Shown here in pieces: positions 1 through 6,725 of a DNA stretch of 16,025 bases (its first letter is position 1; every line of letters starts with the position of its first letter). Location: assembly GCA_964649195.1 (NCBI GenBank), contig CAZYPK010000126.1, forward strand, positions 1 through 16,025, read 5' to 3'. The notes under the pieces are model-generated. The model did no database searches, was not told the origin of the DNA, and saw nothing but the letters and a program-made list of their open reading frames with translations. This DNA is from JTS-RE9 sp964649195. Its GTDB lineage: Bacteria; Planctomycetota; Phycisphaerae; Phycisphaerales; Phycisphaeraceae. Both the position numbers and the translations under genes were made by a program.

Positions 1-1332
1 ACGCAAAACCTGCAACTGCACGCCACCCTTGATCCCGCCGACATCAGCGGCACCACCGTGCTGGACACCGCAGGCGCGCAGAACGGCACGATCCTCGGCA
101 CCGTCGGACAGGTCGGCGGAAAGATCGGCGGCGCCCTGGACTTCAACAACAACGACGCCAACCACGTCAGCTTCGGCAACGTGATGAACCCCGGCACCGG
201 CAGCTTCACCGTCAGCTTCTGGTTCAACTCCGATGAGATCGGCGGCACGGGCGCCGATGTGTTCCTGGGCAAAGGCAACGCGGGTTCGAGCAACGCCGGA
301 TGGATCGTCTATGAGGAAGGCGGCAGCCTCACCGTCCGCGCCGGCGTCGGCGGCACCGGCACCGATCAGCGGTTCGCCCAGAACATCGGCAACCTGGCCA
401 ACGCGGGCGTCGGCAACGGGCAGTGGCACCATGTCGCCCTGGTCATCGACCGCGACAGCGACATCATCCTCGGCTACCTCGACGGCAGCAACGGCGGGTT
501 CATCAACGGCGGCGGCGGAGCGGCTTCCAACACCATCGTCGCCGGCGGCAACGTCACCAGCGCCGACGCCCTTCTTCTGGGCCGGCGTCAGACCACGGCG
601 GCGCCCTACGACGGCAGGCTCGACGACATCGCCATCTACGATCGCGCCCTCTCCGCCGCCGAGGTCGCCACCATCGTCGGCGCGGGCTTCGCCGCCGCTC
701 CGCGAAACGCCGCCAACGCCTCCGCCGGCGCGATCGGAACCTTCGCCGCCGTCACCCCCATCGCCGATGCCTTCGTCGATAGCGCCGCGCCCAACGCCAA
801 CCGCAATGACCCGGCCGGCGCCAACGCTCACGGCGGCGGGCTGGTCATCAGCACTCAGGACAGTCCCGTCCTCCGTTTCGATCTGTCGGGCATCGCCACC
901 GAAGGCCCCGTGCAGGTCGTTCCCGGCTCGGCGAAGCTGGTGCTCTTCCAGACCGATGCCGGCATCAATGTCTCCGGCATCACCGGCCACGAGCTGCTGG
1001 GTGACTGGAGCGAATCGACCGTCACCTTCAACAACCTGCCGGCGTTCGATCCGACCGACCTGTTCGGCCCGACGACGCATGTGCAGGGTGAAAACATCTT
1101 CGCCGGCATGGCCCTGGACGCCCTGGTGCAGAAGTGGCTCAACGATCCTTCGAGCAACTTCGGTCTGATCCTCACCGCCCTGGGCGATGAAGACGCCTAC
1201 CGCTCGCGCCATCAGGGCAACGCGCCCCGGCTGGAGTTCGAGTATCTCGTCTCCGCCGCCGTGCCGGAGCCGGCCACGATGTCCACGCTGGCGCTGGCCG
1301 GTCTGCTGCTGGCGCGCCGGCGGCGCAGGTGA
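1..1332 (+). CDS. LamG / DNRLRE-domain surface protein with PEP-CTERM tail (5' partial)
   Basis: The frame is open from base 1, so the true start and any signal peptide lie upstream; 443 residues are visible. Residues about 15-210 resemble a LamG (concanavalin A-like) fold, with 'FTVSFWFN', 'QWHHVALVID' and 'LDDIAIYDRALSAAEV' as typical strands. Residues about 240-400 resemble a DNRLRE/CBM96-like module ('VLRFDLSGI', 'WSESTVTFNNLP'). The C-terminus is a PEP-CTERM signal: 'VPEPATMSTLAL', a short hydrophobic stretch, then an Arg cluster. Proteins of this type are exported and sorted by an exosortase to the cell surface or matrix, where the LamG part probably binds carbohydrate. The two prepilin-like genes follow on the same strand after a 356-bp repeat-filled gap. 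The domain calls are by eye; the PEP-CTERM call is the firmest. Confidence 0.88.
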   Translation, partial: TQNLQLHATLDPADISGTTVLDTAGAQNGTILGTVGQVGGKIGGALDFNNNDANHVSFGNVMNPGTGSFTVSFWFNSDEIGGTGADVFLGKGNAGSSNAGWIVYEEGGSLTVRAGVGGTGTDQRFAQNIGNLANAGVGNGQWHHVALVIDRDSDIILGYLDGSNGGFINGGGGAASNTIVAGGNVTSADALLLGRRQTTAAPYDGRLDDIAIYDRALSAAEVATIVGAGFAAAPRNAANASAGAIGTFAAVTPIADAFVDSAAPNANRNDPAGANAHGGGLVISTQDSPVLRFDLSGIATEGPVQVVPGSAKLVLFQTDAGINVSGITGHELLGDWSESTVTFNNLPAFDPTDLFGPTTHVQGENIFAGMALDALVQKWLNDPSSNFGLILTALGDEDAYRSRHQGNAPRLEFEYLVSAAVPEPATMSTLALAGLLLARRRRR

Positions 1333-1356
1333 ACAGGGGCAGGAGCAGGACAGGGC

Positions 1357-1444
1357 AGGGCCGGCGCATATGGGAGGGCGAGGCTCCCGCCGAGCCGTTC
1401 AGGGCCGGCGCATATGGGAGGGCGAGGCTCCCGCCGAGCCGTTC
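1357..1444 (+). repeat. Exact tandem duplication of a 44-bp unit
   Basis: Bases 1357-1400 and 1401-1444 are identical. Each unit starts AGGGCCGGCGCATATG and contains the core GGGCGAGGCTCCCGCC followed by GAGCCGTTC. The identity suggests a recent duplication. The 29-bp stretch at 1372-1400 recurs exactly at 15885-15913, and 26 bp of it recurs inverted at 1558-1583. Confidence 0.95.
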
Positions 1445-1484
1445 TTCACGAGGCCTCAAAGGCCCAGTGAAGAAACTTGCGCCT
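1411..1484 (+). repeat. Structured dispersed repeat (CATATG...GCGCC element), plus-orientation copy
   Basis: The element begins at CATATG (1411-1416) and carries the GGGCGAGGCTCCCGCCGAGCCG core. A two-part hairpin follows: outer stem TTCTTCAC (1442-1449) with GTGAAGAA (1467-1474), inner stem GGCCT (1452-1456) with AGGCC (1460-1464). It ends ACTTGCGCC. The same architecture with different stem sequences is seen at 1511-1610 (inverted) and 15855-15960. It probably belongs to a REP-like family; mobility is inferred only from dispersal. Confidence 0.75.
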
Positions 1485-1510
1485 TGCATTGCCGATATCC
1501 GGTAGTCCTC

Positions 1511-1610
1511 CGCGCGAGTTCTGTTTCCTCAGCCTGCGGACAGGCTTCGTCAACAGACGGCTCGGCGGGAGCCTCGCCCTCCCGGAGCCTCGCCCTCCCG
1601 AAGTCATATG
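1511..1610 (-). repeat. Structured dispersed repeat, minus-orientation copy
   Basis: Read on the minus strand this is the same element as at 15855-15960: CATATG, spacer, the 26-bp core (1558-1583), outer stem TCTGTT/AACAGA (1520-1525 with 1552-1557), inner stem AGCCTG/CAGGCT (1531-1536 with 1541-1546) around a four-base loop, then an AACTCGCGCG end. The core carries a 16-bp tandem duplication (1568-1583 and 1584-1599). Confidence 0.8.
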
Positions 1611-1649
1611 CGGTTGCCCTGAGCGGCAGGAGCAGGAGGTGAACAAACG

Positions 1650-1667
1650 CGGGAGTTTCAACTCCCG
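1650..1667 (+). promoter_or_regulatory. Hairpin ahead of the first prepilin-like gene
   Basis: CGGGAGTT and AACTCCCG are perfectly complementary around a two-base loop, or form a 6-bp stem with a 6-base loop. The hairpin ends 21 bases before the ATG at 1689. No U-tract follows, so it is not an obvious terminator. Its role is unknown; it could be another short palindromic repeat or an mRNA leader structure. Confidence 0.5.
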
Positions 1668-1688
1668 TGCAGGCCCCAGGGATTCATC

Positions 1689-2468
1689 ATGATGCGGTAC
1701 GCTCGTCATGGTTTCACGCTGGTGGAGATGCTGCTCGTGGTGGCGCTCATCGTGCTGCTCGTGTCGATCCTGCTGCCTGCGCTGCGCAGCGCCAGGATGC
1801 GGGCGTGGATGGTTCATTGCGGCGCCAACCAGCGGCAGGTCGGCGCCGCCGCCATCACCTTCGCTCCTGACAACCAGGGCCGGCTGCCGCCGAGCGTCAA
1901 TGGACGGACCGATGGCTGGTGGACCCTGCCCAACCGCATCAATTACCACACCGAGAAGCAGAACGGCGCCGGTCTCAACGGCGGATGGATGGGCAAGTTC
2001 ATGGCGCCCTACATCACCCATGCCGACTTCCTCCTGTGCCCCCTGGCGCCGGGCAAACCCGCCAACGCCGATGCCGAGCTGCGATCGGGACAGGCGTGGA
2101 TCGTCGATGCCAGCTACTACATGTTCTGGAACTTCAAAGGCTATGCCTCGCAGACCCAGGGCTTCACCGGTCCCACCACCGCCCGCGTCAAGTTCGGCAG
2201 CGCCCTGCTCACCTGCGACCGGTTCGACTTTCAGGAGCCTGCCGACTACCTCGGCTGGAACAGCGCCCATCCGTTCCCCGGCGCCCTGCGCGGCTTCCAG
2301 TTCTGGCAACTGCCCGACCCCGCCGCCACGCTCCCCAAAAACGTCGAACTCAACGCAGGCTACATCGACAACCACGTCGGACCCTATCGCTCCGACGATA
2401 CCTCCTCGTTCAACCCCGGCACCCACGGCAGCCACCCCGCCAAACACTACATCCCCAAGGATCGCTGA
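1689..2468 (+). CDS. Prepilin-type N-terminal cleavage/methylation domain protein
   Basis: This 259-residue protein starts with a class III (type IV pilin-like) leader: 'MMRYARHG' then 'FTLVEM', with Gly8 before the cut and Glu13 at mature position 5, followed by a hydrophobic helix to about residue 32. Such proteins are cut and N-methylated by a PilD-type peptidase and inserted in the inner membrane as pseudopilins or pilins. The remainder (residues about 45-259) is a large polar domain with many Trp/Tyr and 'DNHV' near the C-terminus, as in large prepilin-like proteins of planctomycetes, whose exact role is unknown. An AGGGA ribosome binding site lies 6 bases before the ATG. The next gene is a paralogue 94 bp downstream. 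A second in-frame ATG directly follows the chosen one. Confidence 0.9.
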   Translation: MMRYARHGFTLVEMLLVVALIVLLVSILLPALRSARMRAWMVHCGANQRQVGAAAITFAPDNQGRLPPSVNGRTDGWWTLPNRINYHTEKQNGAGLNGGWMGKFMAPYITHADFLLCPLAPGKPANADAELRSGQAWIVDASYYMFWNFKGYASQTQGFTGPTTARVKFGSALLTCDRFDFQEPADYLGWNSAHPFPGALRGFQFWQLPDPAATLPKNVELNAGYIDNHVGPYRSDDTSSFNPGTHGSHPAKHYIPKDR

Positions 2469-2489
2469 AGAAAACATCCGTGGATAAAG

Positions 2490-2511
2490 CCCACGCACTC
2501 CCGTGCGTGGG
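2490..2511 (+). promoter_or_regulatory. Strong hairpin between the two prepilin-like genes
   Basis: CCCACGCAC (2490-2498) pairs perfectly with GTGCGTGGG (2503-2511) around a TCCC loop. It lies 21 bases after the first prepilin stop and ends 51 bases before the next start. No T-run follows. It could attenuate read-through, stabilise an mRNA end or be a dispersed palindrome. Confidence 0.6.
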
Positions 2512-2562
2512 TTCCGCCTCCCGGTTCCCCGCATCGTTCCAACTTCGTTCAGGAACTTCATC

Positions 2563-3240
2563 ATGCGATCAGTCCGGCCCGCCTTCACGCTCATCGAGAC
2601 GCTGGTGGTCGTCAGCACGATCGTCCTGCTGATCTCCATCATGCTGCCGGCGCTGGGCAAGTCGCGCGAGCACGCCAGGGCCGTCATCTGCGGCACGCAG
2701 CTTTCGCAGATCGGCTACGCGGCCCAGATGTACCGCGACGCCAACAAGGATTTCTTCACCCCCAAGGCGCTCAAGACCATGCAGACCGTCTTCGCCTGGG
2801 TGGGCCGCAAGGGCGCCGGGGGCTACGCGAACCTCACCGCCGCCGACCGTTACCTCAACCCTTACCTGGGCGGCCCCTTTGATCCCGATGCCGATGTCCC
2901 CATCGCCCGCTGCCCCGGCGATCCTTATCTCTACACCCCCTCGGCCGGCAGTTCCTACGGCTCCAACCACCACCCCAGCCACAACTCGCTGGTGCGGACG
3001 GACAACATCACCCCCATCCGTTTTTACGAGGTCCGCCAGCCCGGGCGCCTGGTGCTCGGCGCCGAGCATGGAGCGAATCATTACGCATGGAACGAAACGC
3101 ACCTGATCGGCGCCAACAACGTCTTCTGGCACTGGCGCGGCGAACTGAAATGGAACCTGCTCTTCGTCGATGGCCACGTGACCGCCTGCCACGTGAACGT
3201 CGGCGCGATTTCAGGGCCGGATTACGACTATCGCAAATAA
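2563..3240 (+). CDS. Prepilin-type N-terminal cleavage/methylation domain protein with C-terminal VDGH motif
   Basis: This is a 225-residue protein. The ATG at 2563 is chosen because it puts the leader 'MRSVRPA' directly before 'FTLIET' and because AGGAA lies 7 bases upstream; a start 60 bases earlier would give an implausibly long leader. The hydrophobic helix runs to about residue 31. Glu is at mature position 5, but the residue before the cut is Ala instead of the usual Gly. The C-terminal part ends with 'LLFVDGHV' (residues 199-206), the DG-containing motif typical of large planctomycete prepilin-like proteins. It probably works with the preceding paralogue in a pseudopilin or secretion-like assembly at the inner membrane; the substrate is unknown. 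Its TAA stop lies within a 14-bp tandem duplication. Confidence 0.9.
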   Translation: MRSVRPAFTLIETLVVVSTIVLLISIMLPALGKSREHARAVICGTQLSQIGYAAQMYRDANKDFFTPKALKTMQTVFAWVGRKGAGGYANLTAADRYLNPYLGGPFDPDADVPIARCPGDPYLYTPSAGSSYGSNHHPSHNSLVRTDNITPIRFYEVRQPGRLVLGAEHGANHYAWNETHLIGANNVFWHWRGELKWNLLFVDGHVTACHVNVGAISGPDYDYRK

Positions 3241-3265
3241 GAGTGAGCCGCTAAGAGTGAGCCGC
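3238..3265 (+). repeat. 14-bp tandem duplication containing the stop codon
   Basis: TAAGAGTGAGCCGC occurs twice in direct succession (3238-3251 and 3252-3265). The first copy begins with the stop codon of the prepilin-like gene. The second leads into a CCGCGAC hairpin. Confidence 0.9.
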
Positions 3266-3298
3266 GACGTAACACGTCGCGGACGTGAACGGACTGAA
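3262..3298 (+). repeat. CCGCGAC-hairpin repeat, copy 1
   Basis: CCGCGACGT pairs with ACGTCGCGG around an AAC loop (3262-3282), followed by ACGTGAAC, three variable bases and CTGAA. Copy 2 at 13067-13103 keeps stem, tail and spacing and differs mainly in the loop and those three bases. Both copies lie just after the stop of a plus-strand gene and upstream of a GAGTTTCG foldback. Confidence 0.8.
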
Positions 3299-3421
3299 AG
3301 AGGGAAAATCGCGCGGCGGCGAAAGCCCTCGAAAACCGTGGGATACAGGTGGGATACAGGATAGGGGACACAAGACAGAAGACAGAAGCCGTCCATCCAC
3401 CGCGCCGCATCGCGCCCCTTC

Positions 3422-3514
3422 AACCTGAGTTTCGTTTAAGCCCCACCCGAAGCGGTCCCAGCCACCCGAAATAAGTTCTCAGGCTCCGGGCGGGGCTTAA
3501 GCGAAACTCAGGTT
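3422..3514. repeat. Foldback element with GAGTTTCG...GCCCC arms, copy A
   Basis: The 28-bp arms 3422-3449 and 3487-3514 are inverted repeats with two mismatches. The interior is 37 bp. Copies B (13104-13303) and C (14359-14421) share the arm ends CTGAG.TTCG.TTAAGCCCC but have different interiors. It lies between convergent genes. Confidence 0.88.
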
Positions 3515-3591
3515 TGCGGCGTCGATCGTTACCTCTCTTATCGGAGCGCCACCGGCCCCTGCTTGACATCCGGCGGACGTGAGCCGTCGTT

Positions 3592-3629
3592 CAAAGAAAA
3601 ACCGGCGCCGTGACGAACACGATGCCGGT
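3592..3629 (-). terminator. Rho-independent terminator of the SGNH-propeller-HEAT gene
   Basis: On the minus strand ACCGGC (3629-3624) pairs with GCCGGT (3606-3601), with an inner CGTG/CACG stem and a five-base loop, followed at once by TTTTTCTTT. It starts about 30 bases past the stop codon at 3660. Confidence 0.8.
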
Positions 3630-3659
3630 GTGGATCAGGTCTCAACGATCATCAGGCCG

Positions 3660-6476
3660 TCATTTGTACGGCTTGAGCGTCTTCATCGTTTCGTTGAGGG
3701 TGTACTCAAGGGTCTTGTCCATCGGCAGGTTCGCGGCTTCCAGGGCGATCTCGGCGGCCTTCTTCGTCCTGAAGAAGCTGCACGCGCGGACCGCCTCCAG
3801 CCGGACGCGGGGGCTTTCATCCTTGACGAGTTTCGCCAGGGTGTCCAGCGGATTCGTCACACGATCGCTCCAGTGCTGGAGCACGCGCACCGCCGCGGCA
3901 CGGGCACGGAAATCCTTCGCCGCCAGCAGCGAGTTGAGCAGTTCCTCGTTGACGACGTTGTGCCACTGGTGAACCCAAAGCGCCTCGAGCATGTGGTGCT
4001 CGTATTCCTTGTCGTTCTTGTCGAGCGAGGCGGTCCACTTCTTCACCGCGGCGATCACCTCATCGGTCTTGCGTTCGCTCAGCTCGATCTTGACGCGATA
4101 GCGGACGCGGTCCTCGTGCTCGGCCAGCAGGGCCACGAGCTTGTCCACCGGTTCGCCGTCGATTTTTTTGGGCGTCAGCAACGGCCGGCCTTCGTAGGTG
4201 ATTTTGTAAACGCGACCATGCGCCTTGTCGCGGCTGTTGTCGCGCATGTTGTGCTGCATGTGCCCGATGATCGGGTTGTGCCAGTCGCTGAAGTAAAGCG
4301 CGCCATCGGGCCCCATCTCCAGATCGGTCGGACGGAAGTTCTGATCCGTCGAAAGCAGGAACGGCTCCTGCTCGACGCCTTCGTAGTGCGAGTCCTTGTC
4401 GCTGAACTTGTACTGCAGAATGCCCAGCACGCCGATGACGTTTTGAATCAGGAAGTTGCCCTGCATTTCCTCCGGGAAATGACGGCTGGAAAGAATCTCG
4501 GTGGCGGGCGTCGGACGGGTGCGCTGCTTGTAAACGGCGGGCGGTTTGCCGCGCTTGCTCGGGAACTCGGCGTGAACGGAGAAGGGCGCGCCCCAGCAGG
4601 TGGTGGAGCCTGTGCCGTCGGTCACGAAGTCCTGGCCCCAGCGGTCGAAGATGTGGCCGTGCGGGTTGGGGAAGCTGTGCGGAATGTAGGTGGCGACCTT
4701 GAAGGTGCGGGGTTCGAAGCGATAGACGCCGCCATCGACGAGGCGCAGGGCGCGGTTCCAGGGGGTCTCGACCTGCACGCGATGGAAGATGCCTTCCTGG
4801 AAGTAGAGGCCGCCGCCGCCGTCATAGACGAAGCTGTTGATGGCGTGGTGGGTGTCGGCGGAATCGAAGCCGTGCAGGATGCGTTCGCGGATGTCGGCCT
4901 TGTCATCGCCGTCGGTGTCCTTGAAGAACCAGATGTCGGGCTGGCAGGCGACGATGACGCCGCCGTTGTAGAACTCGAAGCCGGTGGGGTTGTGAATGTC
5001 GCTGACGAACTCGATGCACTTGTCGGCTTTGCCGTCCCCGTCGGTGTCTTCGAGGATCAGCAGCTTGTCATTCATCGGCGTGCCGGGCTTCCAGTGCGGA
5101 TAGGTGGGCCAGGCGGTGACCCAGAGACGACCCCTGGTGTCGAAGGCCATCTGATTCGGGTTGACGATGGCGGGGAATTCCTTTTCGGAGGCGAAGAGTT
5201 GAATCTTCAGGTTCTTGCCGAGCTTCATCTTTTGAATCGTCTCTTCACCGGAGAGGAAGAGATGGGCGCCGCCGGGGCCGGGGCCGGGCTTGTTGGTCAG
5301 GGCGTCGATGGCGGGCGGGATGTTGCCGTCATCGATTTTCGGCGTCCGGCCCTGGGCGATTTCCCACACGGCCTTGTCGCGGTTGGCGGTCATGATGTCG
5401 AGCTGATGCAGTTCTCGCTGCATGGTCTCGTAGTTGGCGGGGAGGATGTCGGACTCGACCTTGTTGCCTTCCTTGTTGGTGATGATTCGCTTGTTACCGC
5501 CGCCTTTGAAGGTGAGGAACGCGCGGTCGCCGTAGGTGGAGAAGCCGTCGGTGGCGCGGTAACGGTGGAACCAGAACCAGTTTTTGTCGTTGATGGCTTT
5601 GCGGAGGTTTTCCGGAACGGGCGGGCCGCCGCCAAATGCTTCTTCCGCGGTCAATCTGCGAATTTCAGTTCCCGAACGCGCTCCAAACAGGGCTTTATCG
5701 ATGATCTCAGCCACGACTCTGTCACCACTCTCATTGAGGTGAATGCCATTGATCGTGTTGAAAGGGACCGGCGGGGCGAATGCAGAACCCGTTCGTCGAG
5801 TAAACGCTGCAAGGGTGGGAGCGAAGAGATCGACAAAAGTGATGTTGTTCGCCTTGGCGACCTCCGCCATCGCCGCCGTGTAAATCTTCAACCGGGCGTT
5901 GTTTTCCTTGCCGTCGGGCAGGTCGGGGTTCTTCAGGTCTTCATGTGCGATGGGCGAGAAGAGGACGAGCCGAGGCGCGCTCTTGCCGTTGTATTTCTGA
6001 TTCAGCGTGTGCTTGATCCAGTTGTCGAGCAGCCGTTTGAAGTCAGGCAGGCCGGCTTCGCCGGCGAAGGATTCGTTGTAGCCGAAGAAGGCGAAGATGA
6101 CGTCGGCCTTGGTGTTGGTGAACTCGAAGCGGTTGTCCAGCACGTTTTCGAGCGTGACCAGCTTGTTGGGCTGCGGGATGGGGGCGCTGCCCGAAAGCCA
6201 CTGGTCCGGCGTGCCGAACGCGCTGGAGCGCAGCCGCTTGCCGGCGTCGATCTCATCGCCGCTGAAGCCGAGGTTGCGGAAGACCAGTTCGTGCTGCGGG
6301 AAGCGGGCGGTGATGAAAGTCTCCAGGTGGCCGTGATGTTGCATGCGCTCGGCGAGGGTGTTGCCGATGATGCAGATGTGATCGCCCTTGTCGAGCGTGA
6401 ACGTCTGCGCGTGGGCGACGGCGATGTGCAGCGAATGCAGCACCGCAAGGGTCAGGATCGGAAGAACTCGATTCAT
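3660..6476 (-). CDS. Secreted SGNH-hydrolase / PVC-type beta-propeller / HEAT-repeat fusion protein
   Basis: This 938-residue protein is taken from the ATG at 6476, which gives a signal peptide ('MNRVLPILTLAVLH...AHA', cut near residue 23) and an AAGGAA site just upstream; a start 9 codons earlier would bury it. Residues about 30-265 are an SGNH/GDSL-like domain: 'IGNTLAERMQ' (block I), 'LGFSGDE' (II), 'FFGYNES' (III) and 'NGIHLNESG' (V). Residues about 420-765 match the PVC-type membrane-bound dehydrogenase beta-propeller, with calcium-loop-like 'DTDGDGKAD' and 'DTDGDDKAD' and 'MGPDGALYFSDWHNP'. Residues about 775-935 look like HEAT repeats. The haem-binding CxxCH domain often found at the end of such proteins is absent. 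The usual catalytic Ser and Asp of SGNH enzymes are replaced (GNT, NGIH), which I believe is common in this subfamily. It probably binds or cleaves carbohydrate in the periplasm. It is last in a row of three minus-strand genes. Confidence 0.88.
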   Translation of the reverse strand: MNRVLPILTLAVLHSLHIAVAHAQTFTLDKGDHICIIGNTLAERMQHHGHLETFITARFPQHELVFRNLGFSGDEIDAGKRLRSSAFGTPDQWLSGSAPIPQPNKLVTLENVLDNRFEFTNTKADVIFAFFGYNESFAGEAGLPDFKRLLDNWIKHTLNQKYNGKSAPRLVLFSPIAHEDLKNPDLPDGKENNARLKIYTAAMAEVAKANNITFVDLFAPTLAAFTRRTGSAFAPPVPFNTINGIHLNESGDRVVAEIIDKALFGARSGTEIRRLTAEEAFGGGPPVPENLRKAINDKNWFWFHRYRATDGFSTYGDRAFLTFKGGGNKRIITNKEGNKVESDILPANYETMQRELHQLDIMTANRDKAVWEIAQGRTPKIDDGNIPPAIDALTNKPGPGPGGAHLFLSGEETIQKMKLGKNLKIQLFASEKEFPAIVNPNQMAFDTRGRLWVTAWPTYPHWKPGTPMNDKLLILEDTDGDGKADKCIEFVSDIHNPTGFEFYNGGVIVACQPDIWFFKDTDGDDKADIRERILHGFDSADTHHAINSFVYDGGGGLYFQEGIFHRVQVETPWNRALRLVDGGVYRFEPRTFKVATYIPHSFPNPHGHIFDRWGQDFVTDGTGSTTCWGAPFSVHAEFPSKRGKPPAVYKQRTRPTPATEILSSRHFPEEMQGNFLIQNVIGVLGILQYKFSDKDSHYEGVEQEPFLLSTDQNFRPTDLEMGPDGALYFSDWHNPIIGHMQHNMRDNSRDKAHGRVYKITYEGRPLLTPKKIDGEPVDKLVALLAEHEDRVRYRVKIELSERKTDEVIAAVKKWTASLDKNDKEYEHHMLEALWVHQWHNVVNEELLNSLLAAKDFRARAAAVRVLQHWSDRVTNPLDTLAKLVKDESPRVRLEAVRACSFFRTKKAAEIALEAANLPMDKTLEYTLNETMKTLKPYK

Positions 6477-6569
6477 GGGGATTCCTTCGTTGGAGGAGAA
6501 CACAGGCCGATGTGAACACCGGTCGCTGATATTGCCAAAGGGCGAGGCTCGGTTTCACCTGTCGGGGAA

Positions 6570-6720
6570 CGGAAAACCAGGAAAGCATGAAGGCGGAAAA
6601 TCAGGAAAGCATGAAAACATGAAAGCAGGAAATTCAGAATGACGATGACCACGCTTTTATTTCCTGCTTTCATGTTTTCATGCTTTCCTGTTTTTCTTTT
6701 CATGCTTTCCTGTTTTTCCG
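6570..6720. repeat. 151-bp foldback built from repeated words (GGAAAGCATGAAA)
   Basis: The inner arms 6597-6633 and 6659-6695 are inverted repeats matching at 36 of 37 positions, around a 25-base centre. The outer arms 6570-6591 and 6697-6720 also pair. The arms are made of repeated words such as CAGGAAAGCATGAA and its complement. It starts 5 bases past the stop of the minus-strand SGNH gene and ends about 94 bases before the next start, so it could act as a processing or termination structure. It is A/T-richer than its surroundings. Confidence 0.9.
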
Positions 6721-6725
6721 CATCT

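Larger units (their letters stand above)
1333..1688. other. Gene-free interval filled with repeats
   Basis: No convincing gene is present. The interval holds two tandem 44-bp units, a structured repeat element in plus orientation and a second in minus orientation, then a short hairpin just before the next gene. Short open frames here encode the repeat itself, giving peptides such as 'GEAPAEP' on one strand and 'GSAGASPS' on the other, and are not credible genes. Confidence 0.75.
3241..3659. other. Gene-free interval between convergent genes
   Basis: The interval holds, in order, a 14-bp tandem repeat, a CCGCGAC hairpin element, an 11-bp direct repeat (GTGGGATACAG at 3338-3348 and 3349-3359), a foldback element with GAGTTTCG arms and the terminator of the minus-strand gene. 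No coding sequence is convincing. Confidence 0.75.

Noticed and set aside
1357..1444. Possible CRISPR-like repeats
   Set aside because: The two 44-bp units abut with no spacer, and no cas genes are near; the 9-bp array at 13868 is a coding minisatellite.
1187..1642. A plus-strand frame encoding 'GEAPAEP' peptides
   Set aside because: Its start lies inside the LamG gene in another frame and its body is the dispersed repeat; the coding appearance follows from the repeat lacking stops.
1446..2696. A 416-codon minus-strand frame
   Set aside because: It runs antisense through the first prepilin gene, the repeat region and the start of the second; low-complexity sequence with no domain.
3563..3568. 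TTGACA as a -35 promoter box
   Set aside because: No -10 box lies at a 16-18 base spacing and the only gene downstream on that strand is a shadow frame.
3579..6515. A 978-codon open frame on the plus strand
   Set aside because: It is antisense to the SGNH-propeller-HEAT gene, whose frame has a signal peptide and clear domains; the plus frame has low-complexity Val/Gly/Glu-rich sequence typical of GC-rich shadows and no recognisable motif.
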